DNA from: Sesamum alatum
Taxonomy: Eukaryota > Streptophyta > Magnoliopsida > Lamiales > Pedaliaceae
NCBI GenBank assembly: GCA_034509735.1
Contig: JACGWO010000011.1
Span: 27,574,979-27,638,978 of the forward strand
DNA: 64,000 bases
Direction of reading: 5' to 3'
The notes under the pieces are model-generated. The model saw only the letters and a program-made list of their open reading frames with translations. It searched no databases and had not been told where the DNA came from. A program made the translations under genes and the position numbers. This document shows positions 22,130-35,000 of the stretch, in pieces (the stretch's first letter is position 1; each line of letters begins with the position of its first letter).

Positions 22130-25100
22130 ATGGTGAGCCCTACAAAAAAGGAGAACAAGGGTAAGAAGATAGACATGGATTTGGATTTCTTGAGGGCACA
22201 AGTCACAGAGAATCCTGGTACTATTTTGGTGTCCAATGTGCTAACCAGAGCAAATTATTTTTCATGGAGTCAGCTCAACCAAATTCTTAGGGTTCATAAA
22301 TGGAAAGAATCCTAAGCCAGATAAAGAATCCGAAGAATATGAACAATGGCTAGAGCATACGGTACCGTAATTTCTTGGATCTTGACTACAATATCCAAAG
22401 ATATTGTGGAATCATTCCTCTATACATAGATACAACCCGAGAGCTATGGTTGGAATTGGAAGAGAGATTTGGGGTCAGCAACGGACCCATGATCTATCAG
22501 TCTCGTCCTATTTTGGAAATCTCAAGAAACTTTGGGAGGAACTGAGATGTCTGGAATCACTACCCTCATGTACAAGTGGAGCTGCGAAAGAGATGGCCAA
22601 CCTAAGGCAGAGGGACCAATTAATGCAATTTCTGATGGGCTTGCAAGACTCCTTTGAACGCATTCGCACCCAAATCTTGATGTTGGAACCTTGCCTAGTG
22701 TGGCAAAAGCTTACGCCATGGAATTACGGGAAGAAAGACAAAAGGAAGTTAGTCCAGTCTATTTTCCAATCCTACACATAACATGGCAATGCAAGTAAAA
22801 AGGGGCCAAGGAGGAAAGGCAACCACATTCAAGAATCAGTGGAAGAGAAAAACAACACAAGAAAAAAAGGGAACAACCGTGTTCACACTGTGAAAAGATT
22901 GGCCACCTGAAAGTGACCTATTTTGATATACAAGGATATCCAGACTGGTATAATGCCCTGGTTGAATAGAGGAAGAAACCATAATCTAATACCAGTAGAG
23001 CCTTTAGCACCACAAGCAGCCAGGCCACAGAGAAGGAGTCAGCCCAGAATGCTATGGATTAAGAAACAATTTGTGACTTCATCAAGGAATAACTAAGGAG
23101 GATCATCGAGGGAAATCATTCAAAAACCTCTACTGAAGCAAGATCTCATGATTTGGAGGACTATGTAGGTAAGTTTCTCCTAAACTCAGTTATTGAAAAA
23201 TCTAAAATTTAGGTGGTGGACAGTGGAGCCATCTCGCATATGAGTAATGAAACCTCTCTGTTTAATCGTATTAAGCAAAAGAAAACTAGTTTATGTATTC
23301 ATTTAGTAGATGACTCTAGGCAGCATGTTAAAATTGTGGGAGATATATAACTTGCTAAGAATCTGAAACTCACTAATGTGCTGCATGTTCCTACGCTTAA
23401 GTTCAATCTTCTATCAGTGAATAAGTTGTGTGAAAATGCTAATATCAAGTTCAAATTTTATCCCATGCACTGTATTTTGCAGGACCTCATGACTAGTGAA
23501 CTACTGGGAGTAGAAAGGCTTATAGGAAAACTGTATGTTTTGGATGAGAGTTCTTTTCAAAACCACACTTTAGAACGGTTGCTGAAAACTTTTCAAGAAA
23601 AGGGACTTGCTGTTAGCAAGACTAGTATAAATTTGTGGAATATAAGACTTGGCCACACTTCTGACATTGTACTCAAACATTTGAATTTTCTGAATGATAA
23701 TAAAGTTGCTTTAGATTCTTGTAAACTGTGTCGATGTGCTAAACAACATAGACTTACTTTTTCTTTTAGTCATTCACAATATGATAATGCTTTTGATATT
23801 GTTCATATGGATATTTGGGGGCCGTATAACCAACCCTCTTTATCCCATTGTGTTTATATGCTTACTTTGGTTGATGATCATAATTGAATTACTTGGGCAT
23901 TTTTAATGAGACACAAATCACAAACTTTAGCCATCCTAAAAGCTTTCCACAAAGTGATTCACACACAATATGAAAAGAAGATTAAAATCCTACGTAGTGA
24001 TAATGGGACTGAGTTTTTAAGCACATAATGTCAAAACTTTATGACTCAAGAAGGCATAATCTACCAACGAACATGTACCTACACCTCACAACAAAATGGG
24101 ATAATAGAAAGAAAACATAAGCACCTGTTACAAGTGGCCACGGGGCTTATGTTTCAAGCCAACATCCCCAATATGTTTTGGTCCGAAGCTTTATTAACAA
24201 CCACATATATTATATAAACAGATTACCTATGCAAGTGCTGGACTAGAAATCCCCTTATGAAATACTGAACAAAAAAGCTCCTTTCTATGAACACATGAAA
24301 ACTTTGGGGACCTTATGTTTTGCGACCAATGTTAGACCTCACAGGACTAAGTTTGAGAGTAGGGCCATCAAAAGTGTGTTCTTGGGTTATGCTAGTGGTT
24401 AGAAGGGTTATAAACTGCTTGACCTAGACTCTCATACCCTTTTGTGTCAAGAGATGTTATCTTTCACGAGTAAGTTGCTTGGATGACTGATTTCTATTGC
24501 AATCATAATGTCACATAAACTTGCTTGGGTGGCTGATTTCCATTGCAATTATAATGTCACTGATAATGGTATACCTATTATTACTAGTTTTGCATGCTTG
24601 TTTCCTGGCTTCGCTCACAACTTTGCAAGAATGAAGATGCTTCCAACAAGCAAACCAATTGCAGGAATGGGAGGAAGCAATGAGGATCGAACTTGATGCC
24701 TTAGAAGACAATAAAACCGGGGAGGTGGTGCCTTTGCCAGCCAACAAGAAATCCATTGGCTGTCGCCGGGTATACAAGTTAAAGCTGAAAGCTGATGGTA
24801 CAGTAGACAAGCATAAAGCTCGGTTAGTAGCAAAAGGCTACAACCAGGTGGAGGGTATAGACTATGTGGACAGTTTCTCGCCTATAGCCAAACCAGTAAC
24901 AGTAAGGACACTCCTAGCCGTGACAACAACTGAACAGTGGCATTTACATCACATAGATGTAAATAATGCCTTTCTACATGGTTTGCTCGATGAAGAAATT
25001 TATATGAAAGCGCCAGAAGGTTATGATGTGCCTGAGAGACATGGGTGCAGACTGAGAAAGTCCTTGTATGGCTTAAAGCAAGCCTTGCGATAGTGGAACA

Positions 25101-26165
25101 CAGAGTTCACACATAAGATTGAAGACTTTGGGTTCATACAGTCTAAGAACGACCACTGCCTCTTTACCAAACATACAACCTCAGGTTTGCTAATTTTACT
25201 TGTATACGTTGATGACATTCTCATTGCAGGTCAGTCCGAAGCTCACATCCAAGAGGTTAAGCAATACCTTAACAAGCATTTCACCATCAAAGACCTAGTA
25301 TGCGCCAAGTACTACTTGGGTTTGGAAATTGCTAGGTTTGAGTAGGGAATCGCAGTTACTCAATCCAAGTTTGTTAGAGACTTCCTTGTAGATCCTAGGG
25401 CCACACACGCCAAAAGCACTACCACACTACTGCCACCAGGAATTAAGTTTTCTACTGAAGCAGGGTATGCTTTAACTAATCCAGCTTCCTATCGCAGGCT
25501 CATTGGCAGACTACTCTACCTAGGTTTCATGCGGCCGAACATCTGTCACGCTACGCAGCAATTAAGCTAATTTATGTAGACGCCATGTGAACAGCATTGG
25601 GATGTGACCATGCATCTGCTTCGTTACCTGAAAGGAACCTCAAGTCAGGGACCTTTTTTTGCCACATGAAGTACCACTAATTTGCTAGCTTATCGTGATG
25701 CGGATTGGGCCTCTTGTGTGGATACAAGGCGTTCTCTCACTGGGTTTTGCATTTTCTTAGGGCTCCCCCTTGATTTCCTGGCGAACCAAGAAATAGAATA
25801 TCGTCTCCCATTCGACAGCTGAAGCTAAATATCGAAGTATGGGTGCCACGACTTGTGAATTAGTTTGGGTCTATAATATGTTGACGGACCTCCATGTTCA
25901 GGTTCGGACACCCATCCCTTTCCTCTGCGATAATCAGGTTGCCTCCACATCGTAGCCAACCCTGTCTTCCATGAGCAAACAAAGTATCTGAAAAATTGAT
26001 TATCATCTCGTAAGAGATAAATGCAAAGCTGGCTTCGTTGCCCCCAAACATGTTCCATCCCAGCTTTAACTTGCGGATATTTTCACAAAGACACTTGCAG
26101 GTCCTGCCTTCGTCCGCTTACGGTTCAAGTTTGGCCTTTTTGAACTCAAATCACGCCCAACTTGA
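22130..26165 (+). pseudogene. Copia gag-pol with multiple stops and frameshifts
   Basis: Gag begins near ATG 22130 and includes NPGTILVSNVLTRANYFSW. The zinc knuckle reads CSHCEKIGHLKVTYFD, with the final Cys changed to Tyr. Protease has VVDSGAISHM (about 23214). Integrase shows LGHTSD and CKLCRCAKQHR (about 23640-23750), then HMDIWGPY. RT starts near 24659, with GCRRVYKLKLKADGTVDKHK, the HHIDVNNAFLHG motif and the catalytic YVDD at 25205-25216. RNase H includes [17 protein letters not shown]. Premature stops occur at several points, for example after KQALR near 25093 and inside integrase near 23885. All main domains are recognisable, so decay is moderate. Confidence 0.93.
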
Positions 26166-26173
26166 GGAGGGGG

Positions 26174-26529
26174 TGTAAGCTGTAGCTGAAAACTCTAAGT
26201 ACTAGAATAAGTGTCACTCCACTAGAAGACGTGCTATACACTTGGTTTATGCTTTTTATTTATTGTACTCATTTGTTTTCTTTCTATAAACGTTAGTGCG
26301 CTTCTTTAAGTGAAGTGCGACTTAGGAGTTGTGTCTATCTGTTAGGGGAAATTAAGTTGTTATTTGGTTCTTGTTAGCAGTTAGTCCAGGGTTCGAACTC
26401 TACATATAGGGCTGACTCCTTTTGACTAAGTAATTCAATCGATTATTCTTCCTCCTCGTTGACTCAACTACATTTCACTCAAGATTTTTGCATGACCAAG
26501 AACTCTTTTGTGTTCTTTGTTTCTTGTCA
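26174..26529 (+). repeat. 3' LTR of the plus-strand copia element
   Basis: 356 bp, preceded by the purine tract at 26165-26173 and followed by CAAAT. Confidence 0.93.
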
Positions 26530-26534
26530 CAAAT

Positions 26535-27339
26535 CCTATTGCATCTTTTATTCTATTTTTATTTTTTTCTTAAATAAAATAAGTGATGTAGTCTTTATAC
26601 ACATGACGTGTATTTATTAAATGCAATAGAAGATTCAACATGATTTATAATAAAAAAAATTCTTTTTTTATAATAAATAAAAAATTCTAGTTGTATGTAA
26701 GAATAGTTTCTCTGTTATTAGAGTTATAAGTTTTATTGTGGAAATTTTGGTTCCTTTTTTTTTTTTTTTATGATTGTGGAAATTGTGGTTCAAAATGTGA
26801 GGTTGTTAGAAGAGGTAGATTAAGTAGTGTGTACATAACTTTTTTTGATCCTACTATATAAGTTTAAGTAGACAAGATAATTAATTTTGATATTATTTCA
26901 CAACATATGTACTTGTAAATTTCGAAACATCACAATTACATGTCACATAATTAGGTTTGTTGTGGGACCTAATGTAAATATATCATGACATTTTAAAACT
27001 CATTATTTTGAAGACGTCACCGAATAAAAATGTGTGTCAGAATATTTCTTATTAGTACAAGTTCATAAGTAACATATTTTATACAAAGAACTAATTAGTG
27101 CGCAATGCTCAAATATGATTTGTCGACATACACCTGTATAAACTCAATGTCTTTTATGTTATGTTCGGATTGATGTATTTGGAGTTAATTTCAAATTTAT
27201 AATAATAAATCCACTACACTTGGTTGAAGAATTCTATATTTTAAATAATTTGAAAGTTTTGAATTATCATTTTGAGTGATTTTTTAATAACATTATGATG
27301 GATTTCAAATCCATTTAATAAAGAGTCTGAATCTAGGAA
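26535..27339. other. AT-rich intergenic stretch, nothing recognised
   Basis: A long T run occurs near 26755-26770. No terminus, exon or RNA gene is seen. Confidence 0.4.
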
Positions 27340-28430
27340 GGTTGTGCATAATAGCTGCAAATTCAGATACTGAGGGCTTAGGCATGATGGTCAGAATGAG
27401 ATCGATGGGCTAGAGGATCAGGGCCAAACTCATTTCACGGGGGCTGAGAACGCGATGCAACTGGACGACGTCTTAAAGGCTGCTAAAACTATCAACATTA
27501 CCATCTTAGATGAGGAGACATTAGTAAATATTCCACTCCAGTTCACTGCATCTAGGGCTAGAGGGAGACGTCAGAGTGCAAGGAGAGGGAGACCAGTGAG
27601 AGTGCATGTGGAGGTCATTAATAGGAAAGGGTTATTGAATAGGACGCGGCAGAGGTGCACGTCCCTAATAGGCCTTTTCAACTGACTGATGAGGACACAA
27701 AATCGATATCTTGGCGGAGACTTACTACACAGTCCCGCATGTCTCTATGAAAATCCTAGTGTGGAACTGTCAGGGTGTGGGGCCCCCTTGGATAGTCGGA
27801 CCTTAACAGAGCAAATTAGGCTCCACTGCGCCAACTTGGTTTTTCACTCCGAAACCAAGTGCAAGACCAGGAGAGTTGATCGACTGAAAGAATGCTTGAA
27901 TTACAATGGGATTGGGGTGGATTCACAAGGAAAATGGGGAGTATTATAGCTATTGTGGCGAAAAGATACTGATGTCTTGATTCAGTCATACTCAGTGCAC
28001 CACATTAATACAAAAATTCAGCTGGAAGGCAACCTAGAATGGTGGCGCTTCACCGGGTTTTACAGGCACCCAAGGTGGCTAAGCATAAGGAGACATGGAA
28101 TTGCTGCATCAACTTAACTCAATGTCTCCATGGGCATGGCTTTGCGCAAGAAACTACAATGAAATCCTGTAATTACAAGAAAAAAGGGCGCGCTTCCACG
28201 GGCTTAGGGGAAGATGGAGAAGTTTCGAAAATGCTTGACCAACTATGATCTACAGGACATGGGTGCCTCATGGATACCCATCCACCTGGTGTAATAGGAG
28301 GGAGGAACCACAAATGGTCAAGGCGAGACTGGACCGAGCATGTTGCATTCCTAGTTGGGCGGCTCTGTTCCCAATAGCATAACCCAAGAACCACAAATCC
28401 AAGTTGTTCTTCTTTTACAAAGATTTGGGT
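27340..28430 (+). pseudogene. LINE (L1-type) remnant: ORF1 C-terminus and apurinic endonuclease domain
   Basis: From ATG 27747 the frame reads MKILVWNCQGVGPPW, the start of plant L1-type endonucleases, continuing LTEQIRLHCANLVF and SETKCKTRRVDRLKECLNYN. After a stop near 27948, NWRFTGFYRHP-like sequence is found around 28040. In a shifted frame TWCNRREEPQMVKARLDRAC and SWAALFP follow (about 28290-28370), the usual end of this domain. Upstream, 27455-27685 has an Arg/Gly-rich segment (RARGRRQSARRGRP) in the place of an ORF1 C-terminus. No reverse transcriptase is found, so the copy is internally deleted or truncated. Confidence 0.82.
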
Positions 28431-28559
28431 AGAAACAAGTAATGGAATTAGGGATTCGGGAATTTTCAGAGAGGGTATTTGAGAGAAAATGGGGCTTCAT
28501 TTAGGGCTTAGCTTTGGAATGAAATTAGGGATTAGGTCGTTTTCCAGTCTTCAGCATTT

Positions 28560-28768
28560 CCCTCCAATTACTTTGACTAACGGACGCGTGAGTAGCACGT
28601 GCTTGTTGCCGTCTATTTTTTAATGACAAATGGTAGAAAGACCAAAAGTGTTTAACTTTGTCAAAATTTGGGACTATTTTAAAACTCGCCTAAAGCGCAG
28701 GACCAAAAGTATCGACCCCCCTATCCAACGGGACCAAAAGTGCAATTTTGTCAATGCCTGCCTATTGA
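28560..28768. mobile_element. Solitary arm of a foldback element
   Basis: GACCAAAAGTGTTTAACTTTG, then GGACCAAAAGTATCGACCCC and ending GGGACCAAAAGTGCAATTTT, is the typical right arm of the local foldback family. I see no left partner, so it is truncated or broken by the LINE junction. Confidence 0.45.
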
Positions 28769-29048
28769 CAGGCTTATTTTAAACGGACATGTTATAAGTA
28801 TTCCTTGTTTACAGCTTTGTTGGGCTTGTATGTGAACCTTTTTGATATTTTTTATTATTGAATAAAAAGGTAGAGATCCACCAAACCCCTAGCTTAGGCA
28901 AAAACGAAACAAAAAAGAAAGAAAATTAGCACCAAGAAAAAAGAATAGTACAAATACAGGTCTTAATTTGAATTAATATTACACAAAAAAACATGATACA
29001 TGATAATCTTTAATAATTGCAAGAGTAGTTAAATGTACATATACTTAT

Positions 29049-32000
29049 CTACAAAATGGAACAAGCATTGGGATTTTCATCACTAAACAACTGAGGTGCA
29101 TACACATAATGAATGAAATATGGAGCTTCACCTTCCTTAGTTTTTACCTCTACTTTCTTTACCTCCTTAAACTCCTCAACCACTTTGTCCCCTCCACCTC
29201 CAGATTTCACTTCAACCTTAACTGTTTCCTTCTTCTCTTCTTTCTTTTCTTGCACAATTTCACCATATTTGTGCACTCTTTCTCGCATGTATTTTATCAG
29301 CTTTTCTTGCTCGATCACTCCCTCAACTGTTATAGTTTGAGCTTTTATGTCCGTCTTAACGTTATGTATACCTGCAACATATATTGTTACATATATATAA
29401 CTCTATATATATATATATGAAATTTTTTACCAGATTTCTTACAGTAATGATTTGAAACATTGTGTTGTAATAGTATATTCGTATACATCACAAAATACAG
29501 AAAACATTAGTGACGGTATTAAAATTGACGCTAATTTTATGTAAGGGACAGGACTTCTTGTTTTGTCACTATTAATGATTTTATAGTAATTACGTATATA
29601 TTGTTACTAGAAGCAATTAGTGATAAAAAAAAAAGGGAGAGTATAAATTGCATAACATCCCCTGTGTTTTGGTGAAATAGTGCGAGATCCCCCTATTTTA
29701 ATTTTGTAGCAAAAAACCCCTCATGTTATTTAAAATACCTCAAAAAAGCTCCTACCCCTTAGAAACTAAGCGAAGGTGAGGCATCCAGCTATTTTTTTTA
29801 AAGAAAAAGTGAAAATAATATTTTTTTCAAATATCTAAAAATAATAAAATTGTGTAATATTATTTTAATTTAAATATTATTGATATTAAATACTATTTAA
29901 ATTAAAATAATATTATACAATTTTATTATTTTTAGATATTTGAAATATTATCATTTTCACTTTTCTTTAAAAAAAAAAAAAAATTGGTTGGATGCCTCAC
30001 CTTCGTCGCCGGCTAGCACCGATAGCGGTCGCCCAAACAAGTGGGCGAAGGGGTCAACGTCGCCTTGAATCTCGGCGACAGCGGTCGCCTAGATGGGAAG
30101 ACGTTGTCTCGTCGCCCCTTTTGAAGGGGCGATCGCCGTCGCCCCCTTTTGAAGGGGCGCCGGCCTGCATAATATATATATCTAAATATATATAATTGTA
30201 TAAATATAAACAAAAAATAACTTTTATGTTATTTTAAATCTGGACCATTCATTTTTCTATTATTGAAGATCAAGGGCTATCATAACAAGAGTATAACGGG
30301 CAATTCAGTAAGAAATTTAACGACGTTAATCCTAAATAGCGGAAGGGGAGAGTGCATAATTTTTAAAAATACGGATTTTTTTTTCCCTATTTATTTAGCA
30401 TAAGGGGATTTTCAGCTAAAATTTTAAAACACAAGGGGATTTTATGCAATTTATCCAAAGAAAAAAAAAATACAAGCAACTCCCCTGTGATATGGGTAAG
30501 TGCAAGGCATCCTCCTATTTAAAAAAATAACAAAATACCTGCACGTATTTTCCAAAATGAAGCAATTTTCCCCCTTAGACAAGAACATAAATTGTTCTAT
30601 TTATTTATTTTTTCATAGACGATAATTTGCTCATTTGTGGTATCATATGAGGATAAATTGCATTAAACCTGATAAAAAATTATGCATAAAGTTGTCACTA
30701 TAACAATTAATTATACATGTATAACGATGTTGATAAATATAAATATTGGCACTAGTTATTTTTATATATATATTGACAACTTTATATCATAAATAATTAT
30801 GTTATGACAACTTTATATCATTAATAATTATGTTATGATAGAATTAGGATTATTGTCACTTAATATATATATATACTTAGTAATAATTTTAAAAATTATC
30901 ATGAAATATTTTTCGCTAATATTATCTTTTATTGTAACGATACATTTTAATTATTACCTTTGTGCATGAGCAGCCTCCTTCGCGCCTCCCGCTCACATTG
31001 ATCGCAGTGCAAATAAGCCTTCATAGTGATCTTTTTAATAGCTTCCTTCTGTTTCATTAAATCAAAATTTTGATCATATTAATTATTAAATTTCAAACAT
31101 ATGCAATTACCGAAGATTTCGATATATTAGAAATTCAAAAGACATAGTAAAATTTAGATTTAAATGCATTTTTGGTCCTGTAACTTTGCATTTTTGTTTT
31201 TTAACTTTTTAAGGTAACCTTTTGATCTTTCATCAGTTTTTCTTTTTACCGGAGTTCATCCTTCGCACTCTCCTCGCCAGTGGTGGTGAACTCCATCGAA
31301 AAAAAGGACTTAAATCGCAAAAATTAAAAAAAAAGTAGGAAAAAAATCCCATCCTAAAAAGTTAAAGTACGAAAGCGCCAAATATCCTAAATTACGGAAC
31401 CAAAAATACATTTATCCCTAAATTTGACGTACCGCTTTGAGTTCTTCCTTGGACTTAGTCTCCGAAATTAACTCGACATTTTTCTTACTCCATTTCTGTA
31501 ATCTTGCATGAATCTTCTTGGCATCAATGGCACCTTTCACTGTGATCTCACCCTTTTCGAACTTCACATCCACGCTGTGAACCCCTACACCAATACATAT
31601 ATATATATATATATATATTTAAAAATTTAGAATTATTTTTCAAGAAAAAATAAAATTAAGAAAATCGTTAGTACCTAGGCAAGGGGATATACAGGCAGAT
31701 TATTATACTAGAATAGGATTAACGGTATTTTTGGTCCTGTAACTATAGGTCATTCTCATTTTAGTCCGGTAATTTTCTAGGGTTTCAAAATGGTCCCATA
31801 ACTTTTTAATTTGTTCAATTTTGGTCTACTTTTTGCCGGATTTTATCTAAACTTCCCGGAAAACATCACCGGAATCTGACGTGGCAATTTAAATTGAGGA
31901 AAACGATTTTATTGGCTAATTATATATGACATGTCAACTACATGGATTTAATTAAAAAACATAACATGTGACATGGCACTAGTTGCCAAGGTGGCATTAA

Positions 32001-35000
32001 GCTATATTATATACAAAAATTATTTTAAAATAATATTTTTCTTCTTCTTTCATTTTAAAATTTAAAATAATATTTATCATATGTATTTGAAATAAAAAAT
32101 ATATCAATTTATAATATTTAAAATTTATATATGTAAGTATATAATACATATATATATTACGTATACAAAAGGTTGGCGGCGATTGCCAACCGTCGCCTCA
32201 ACCCCAGGGCGACGGCGACTGTCGCCCAAACAAGAGACGGGCGTCGTCGTCGCCAAGGGAGGCGACACCCCTTTCTTCTCGGTCGCCCAGATTTAGGGCG
32301 AGCCGCCGTCGCCCAAACAGGGTGACGGCGACGCCCTTTACTTTTCTGGGCGACCGCGGTTGCCCAGATCTAGGGCGACGGCGATTCGCCCATTTTCTGG
32401 GCAGCCCGTCGCCCAAATCGGGGGCGACACTGCCGCCCCCTTTCGTTTTGGGCGACGGTGACGTCGCCCAGGAGTTACGCGGCGACGGTCGCCGTCGCCG
32501 CCCATATACATTTATATATAATATATATTATGTATATATATAATGTGTATATAATAAATATATATTATATCATTTTTTCAAATTATAATATATATTTATG
32601 TAATTTCCCTCCCCAAATCCATGTCATCCAGATGACGTAGCCACTAAATGCCACATCATGTATAATTAGCTAATAAAATCATTTTTCTCAATTTAAATTG
32701 CCACGTCAGATTCCGTTGACGTTTTCTGGCAAGTGTAGATAAAATCCGACGAAAAATGGATCAAAATTGAGCAAATTAAAAAGTTACTGGACCATTTTAA
32801 AACCCTAGAAAATTACTGAACTAAAATGAGAATGGCCTATAATTACAGGACCAAAAATGCCTTTTAAGCCTACTAGAATATTCATATATGATAATGATTT
32901 ACGTCTAGGAAAAATTAACTAATCACACAATTTACGAATTACTACTTGTCTAGTTGTAAGTTTGTTGATTTATTTTAGGGTAACAAATTATATTGACGCT
33001 CCATGAAGTTAAGTCGAAATACACAAATACTCTCTGTGTTTTGTAAAATTACATTAACAGCTTTTGAGGTTGTAATTATAATTACAAGTATACCCAGTAT
33101 TCGAACATAAAAGTTTACACAGACACCCTCTAAAGTACATTACACTAACACCTCCTAAGGGGTTGTATATTGATGGACATATTAGCAATATTTTATAAGG
33201 GTATAAAAGTATTTTTTTATAAGTAAACAACACAATAAATATATACACCTTACCACACCCTAAAATCCCCAACATCACTATAAATACTCCACATATTATT
33301 TTTTAAAGGGAGTTCACTATTCATTGATTTAACAATACATACGTACAAAAATTCTCTGACTAGACTTAGAAATTATTATTGTGCTGAGGTGATTTTTCCA
33401 TTCACTCCTTTACTAAAAACCACTACCATATCATTGGCGCCGTCTGTGGGAAACCATCATCTCGACATTAAGAATGCAAACAAGGTCGCGTACTCGCGAT
33501 GTTCAAGGGGGTGGACAGTGCCCAAGAAACGCATGAAAATGGAGTAGAGCAAAACCCACCCCACGAACAGTCACCACCACATGGGATGAACATTCCACCC
33601 CATGAACAGCCCCAACCAAACGGGAGGGCCCCTGCCACCCCATGAACAAGTACCTCAGGAGGAAGCACCTCCTCCTCGTGAACAATCTCCACCCCCTGGC
33701 AAAGAACCACCCGGTGAACAAACACCACCCCCTGGAATCACCGCACCCCAGGAGTTCCACCCGAAGGTCCGATGATTCAATTGACGCAAGAGACCTTACT
33801 AGCACTAGAGTAGGACGCATCCAATAGAGAAACCGCTCAGGCGATAGCTTAATTTGCGACTAATCACCGCATGAACCTGCCCCCTCCTTCACCTCATCGA
33901 AGTCGAGAAGGTCCTCGGCTCCCGAGGAGAACGAGCAGAGGCGAGAGGAGGTGAATAGCAGAGTCTCTAGACCGGAGGTTGTCCAGGAACAAGATCAACT
34001 CCCTCCGCAGCCAAGGTAACTCACGAGACCCATACTCTCAAGGGGGTGGAGGACCTTTATCTCTCCTTGGCAGTGGCTCCTCCCAGACGTAGCCCTTTTT
34101 GCACGGCAATCCTAGCCGAGGCACATCCGAGCGGGCGTTAAAGTTTCAAACCTCTCGGAGTATGATGGAACGGGAGACCCGCAAGAGCACTTAGACAAAT
34201 TTTATGCTAAAATTGATTGGTATGATTTGAGTGATGTTGCCTATTGCAAGGTCTTCCACACTACGCTTACAAAGTATGCTCTAACTTGGTTCAATCAATT
34301 GCCTGGTGGAACTATCTCCAGCCTCTAGCAGTTGACCCAACGTTTTTTACATCACTTCCCTATGAACAAGAAAGTCCCAAAAATGGCCGCATACCTTTTC
34401 ACCATCCGCCAGAAGGAAATGGAGTCGTTGAGAGATTACGTTAAGAGATTCGTGGAGGCCATGCATGAGGTGTCCCACGTCAACCACAAATTGTTGGCTA
34501 GCATTATCTGGCAAAACTTGCTTCAAGGAAGGTTTAAAGAGTCTATAGTCGAAAACCCTCCGTGCACTTTGGAAGACTTACTCCTACGATCGAGGAATCC
34601 CAAGCTATGGATCCTACCTCAGTGTCAAGAGGAAGGGTAGGGAGGAAGAAAACGAGCGGCGGAAGGAGAAACGCAAGCATGTACCCCCCCCCCCCCACCG
34701 GATTTATGTACTACACTCCTCTAAACGCTCCTAGAGAAGAAATATTAGTCGTGGCAGAGCAACAAGGGCTAATTAACCAATGGCCAAGAAAAATGAAGGA
34801 CAATCCTAAGATGTTAAGGTCCGACAAATATTGCCGCTTTCACCATGACCTCGGGCATACAACTGAGGAGTGTCATCACCTCCAAAATGAGATAGAGAAA
34901 TTGATCCAACAGGGACACTTGAAGGAGTATGTCAACCAATATCCACGAAGACTCCAATTTGACCAGGGGCACCCCATGGCGAGCTCTAGGCCACGCACTT

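Larger units (their letters stand above)
21672..26529 (+). mobile_element. Complete Ty1/copia LTR retrotransposon with CAAAT target duplication
   Basis: LTRs 21672-22028 and 26174-26529 both begin TGTAAGCTGTAGCTG and end TTTCTTGTCA, with about two dozen differences by eye (near 93% identity). The 5-bp target duplication CAAAT is perfect (21667-21671 and 26530-26534). The primer site TGGTATCAACGCC follows the left LTR directly, and a GAGGAGGGGG purine tract precedes the right one. Domains run in copia order. Stops and frameshifts in the coding part mean it could not now move by itself. Confidence 0.95.

Noticed and set aside
29109..29420. 103-aa and 75-aa plus-strand frames over HIPP exon 4
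   Set aside because: Shadows of the minus-strand HIPP exon ending in the CaaX box.
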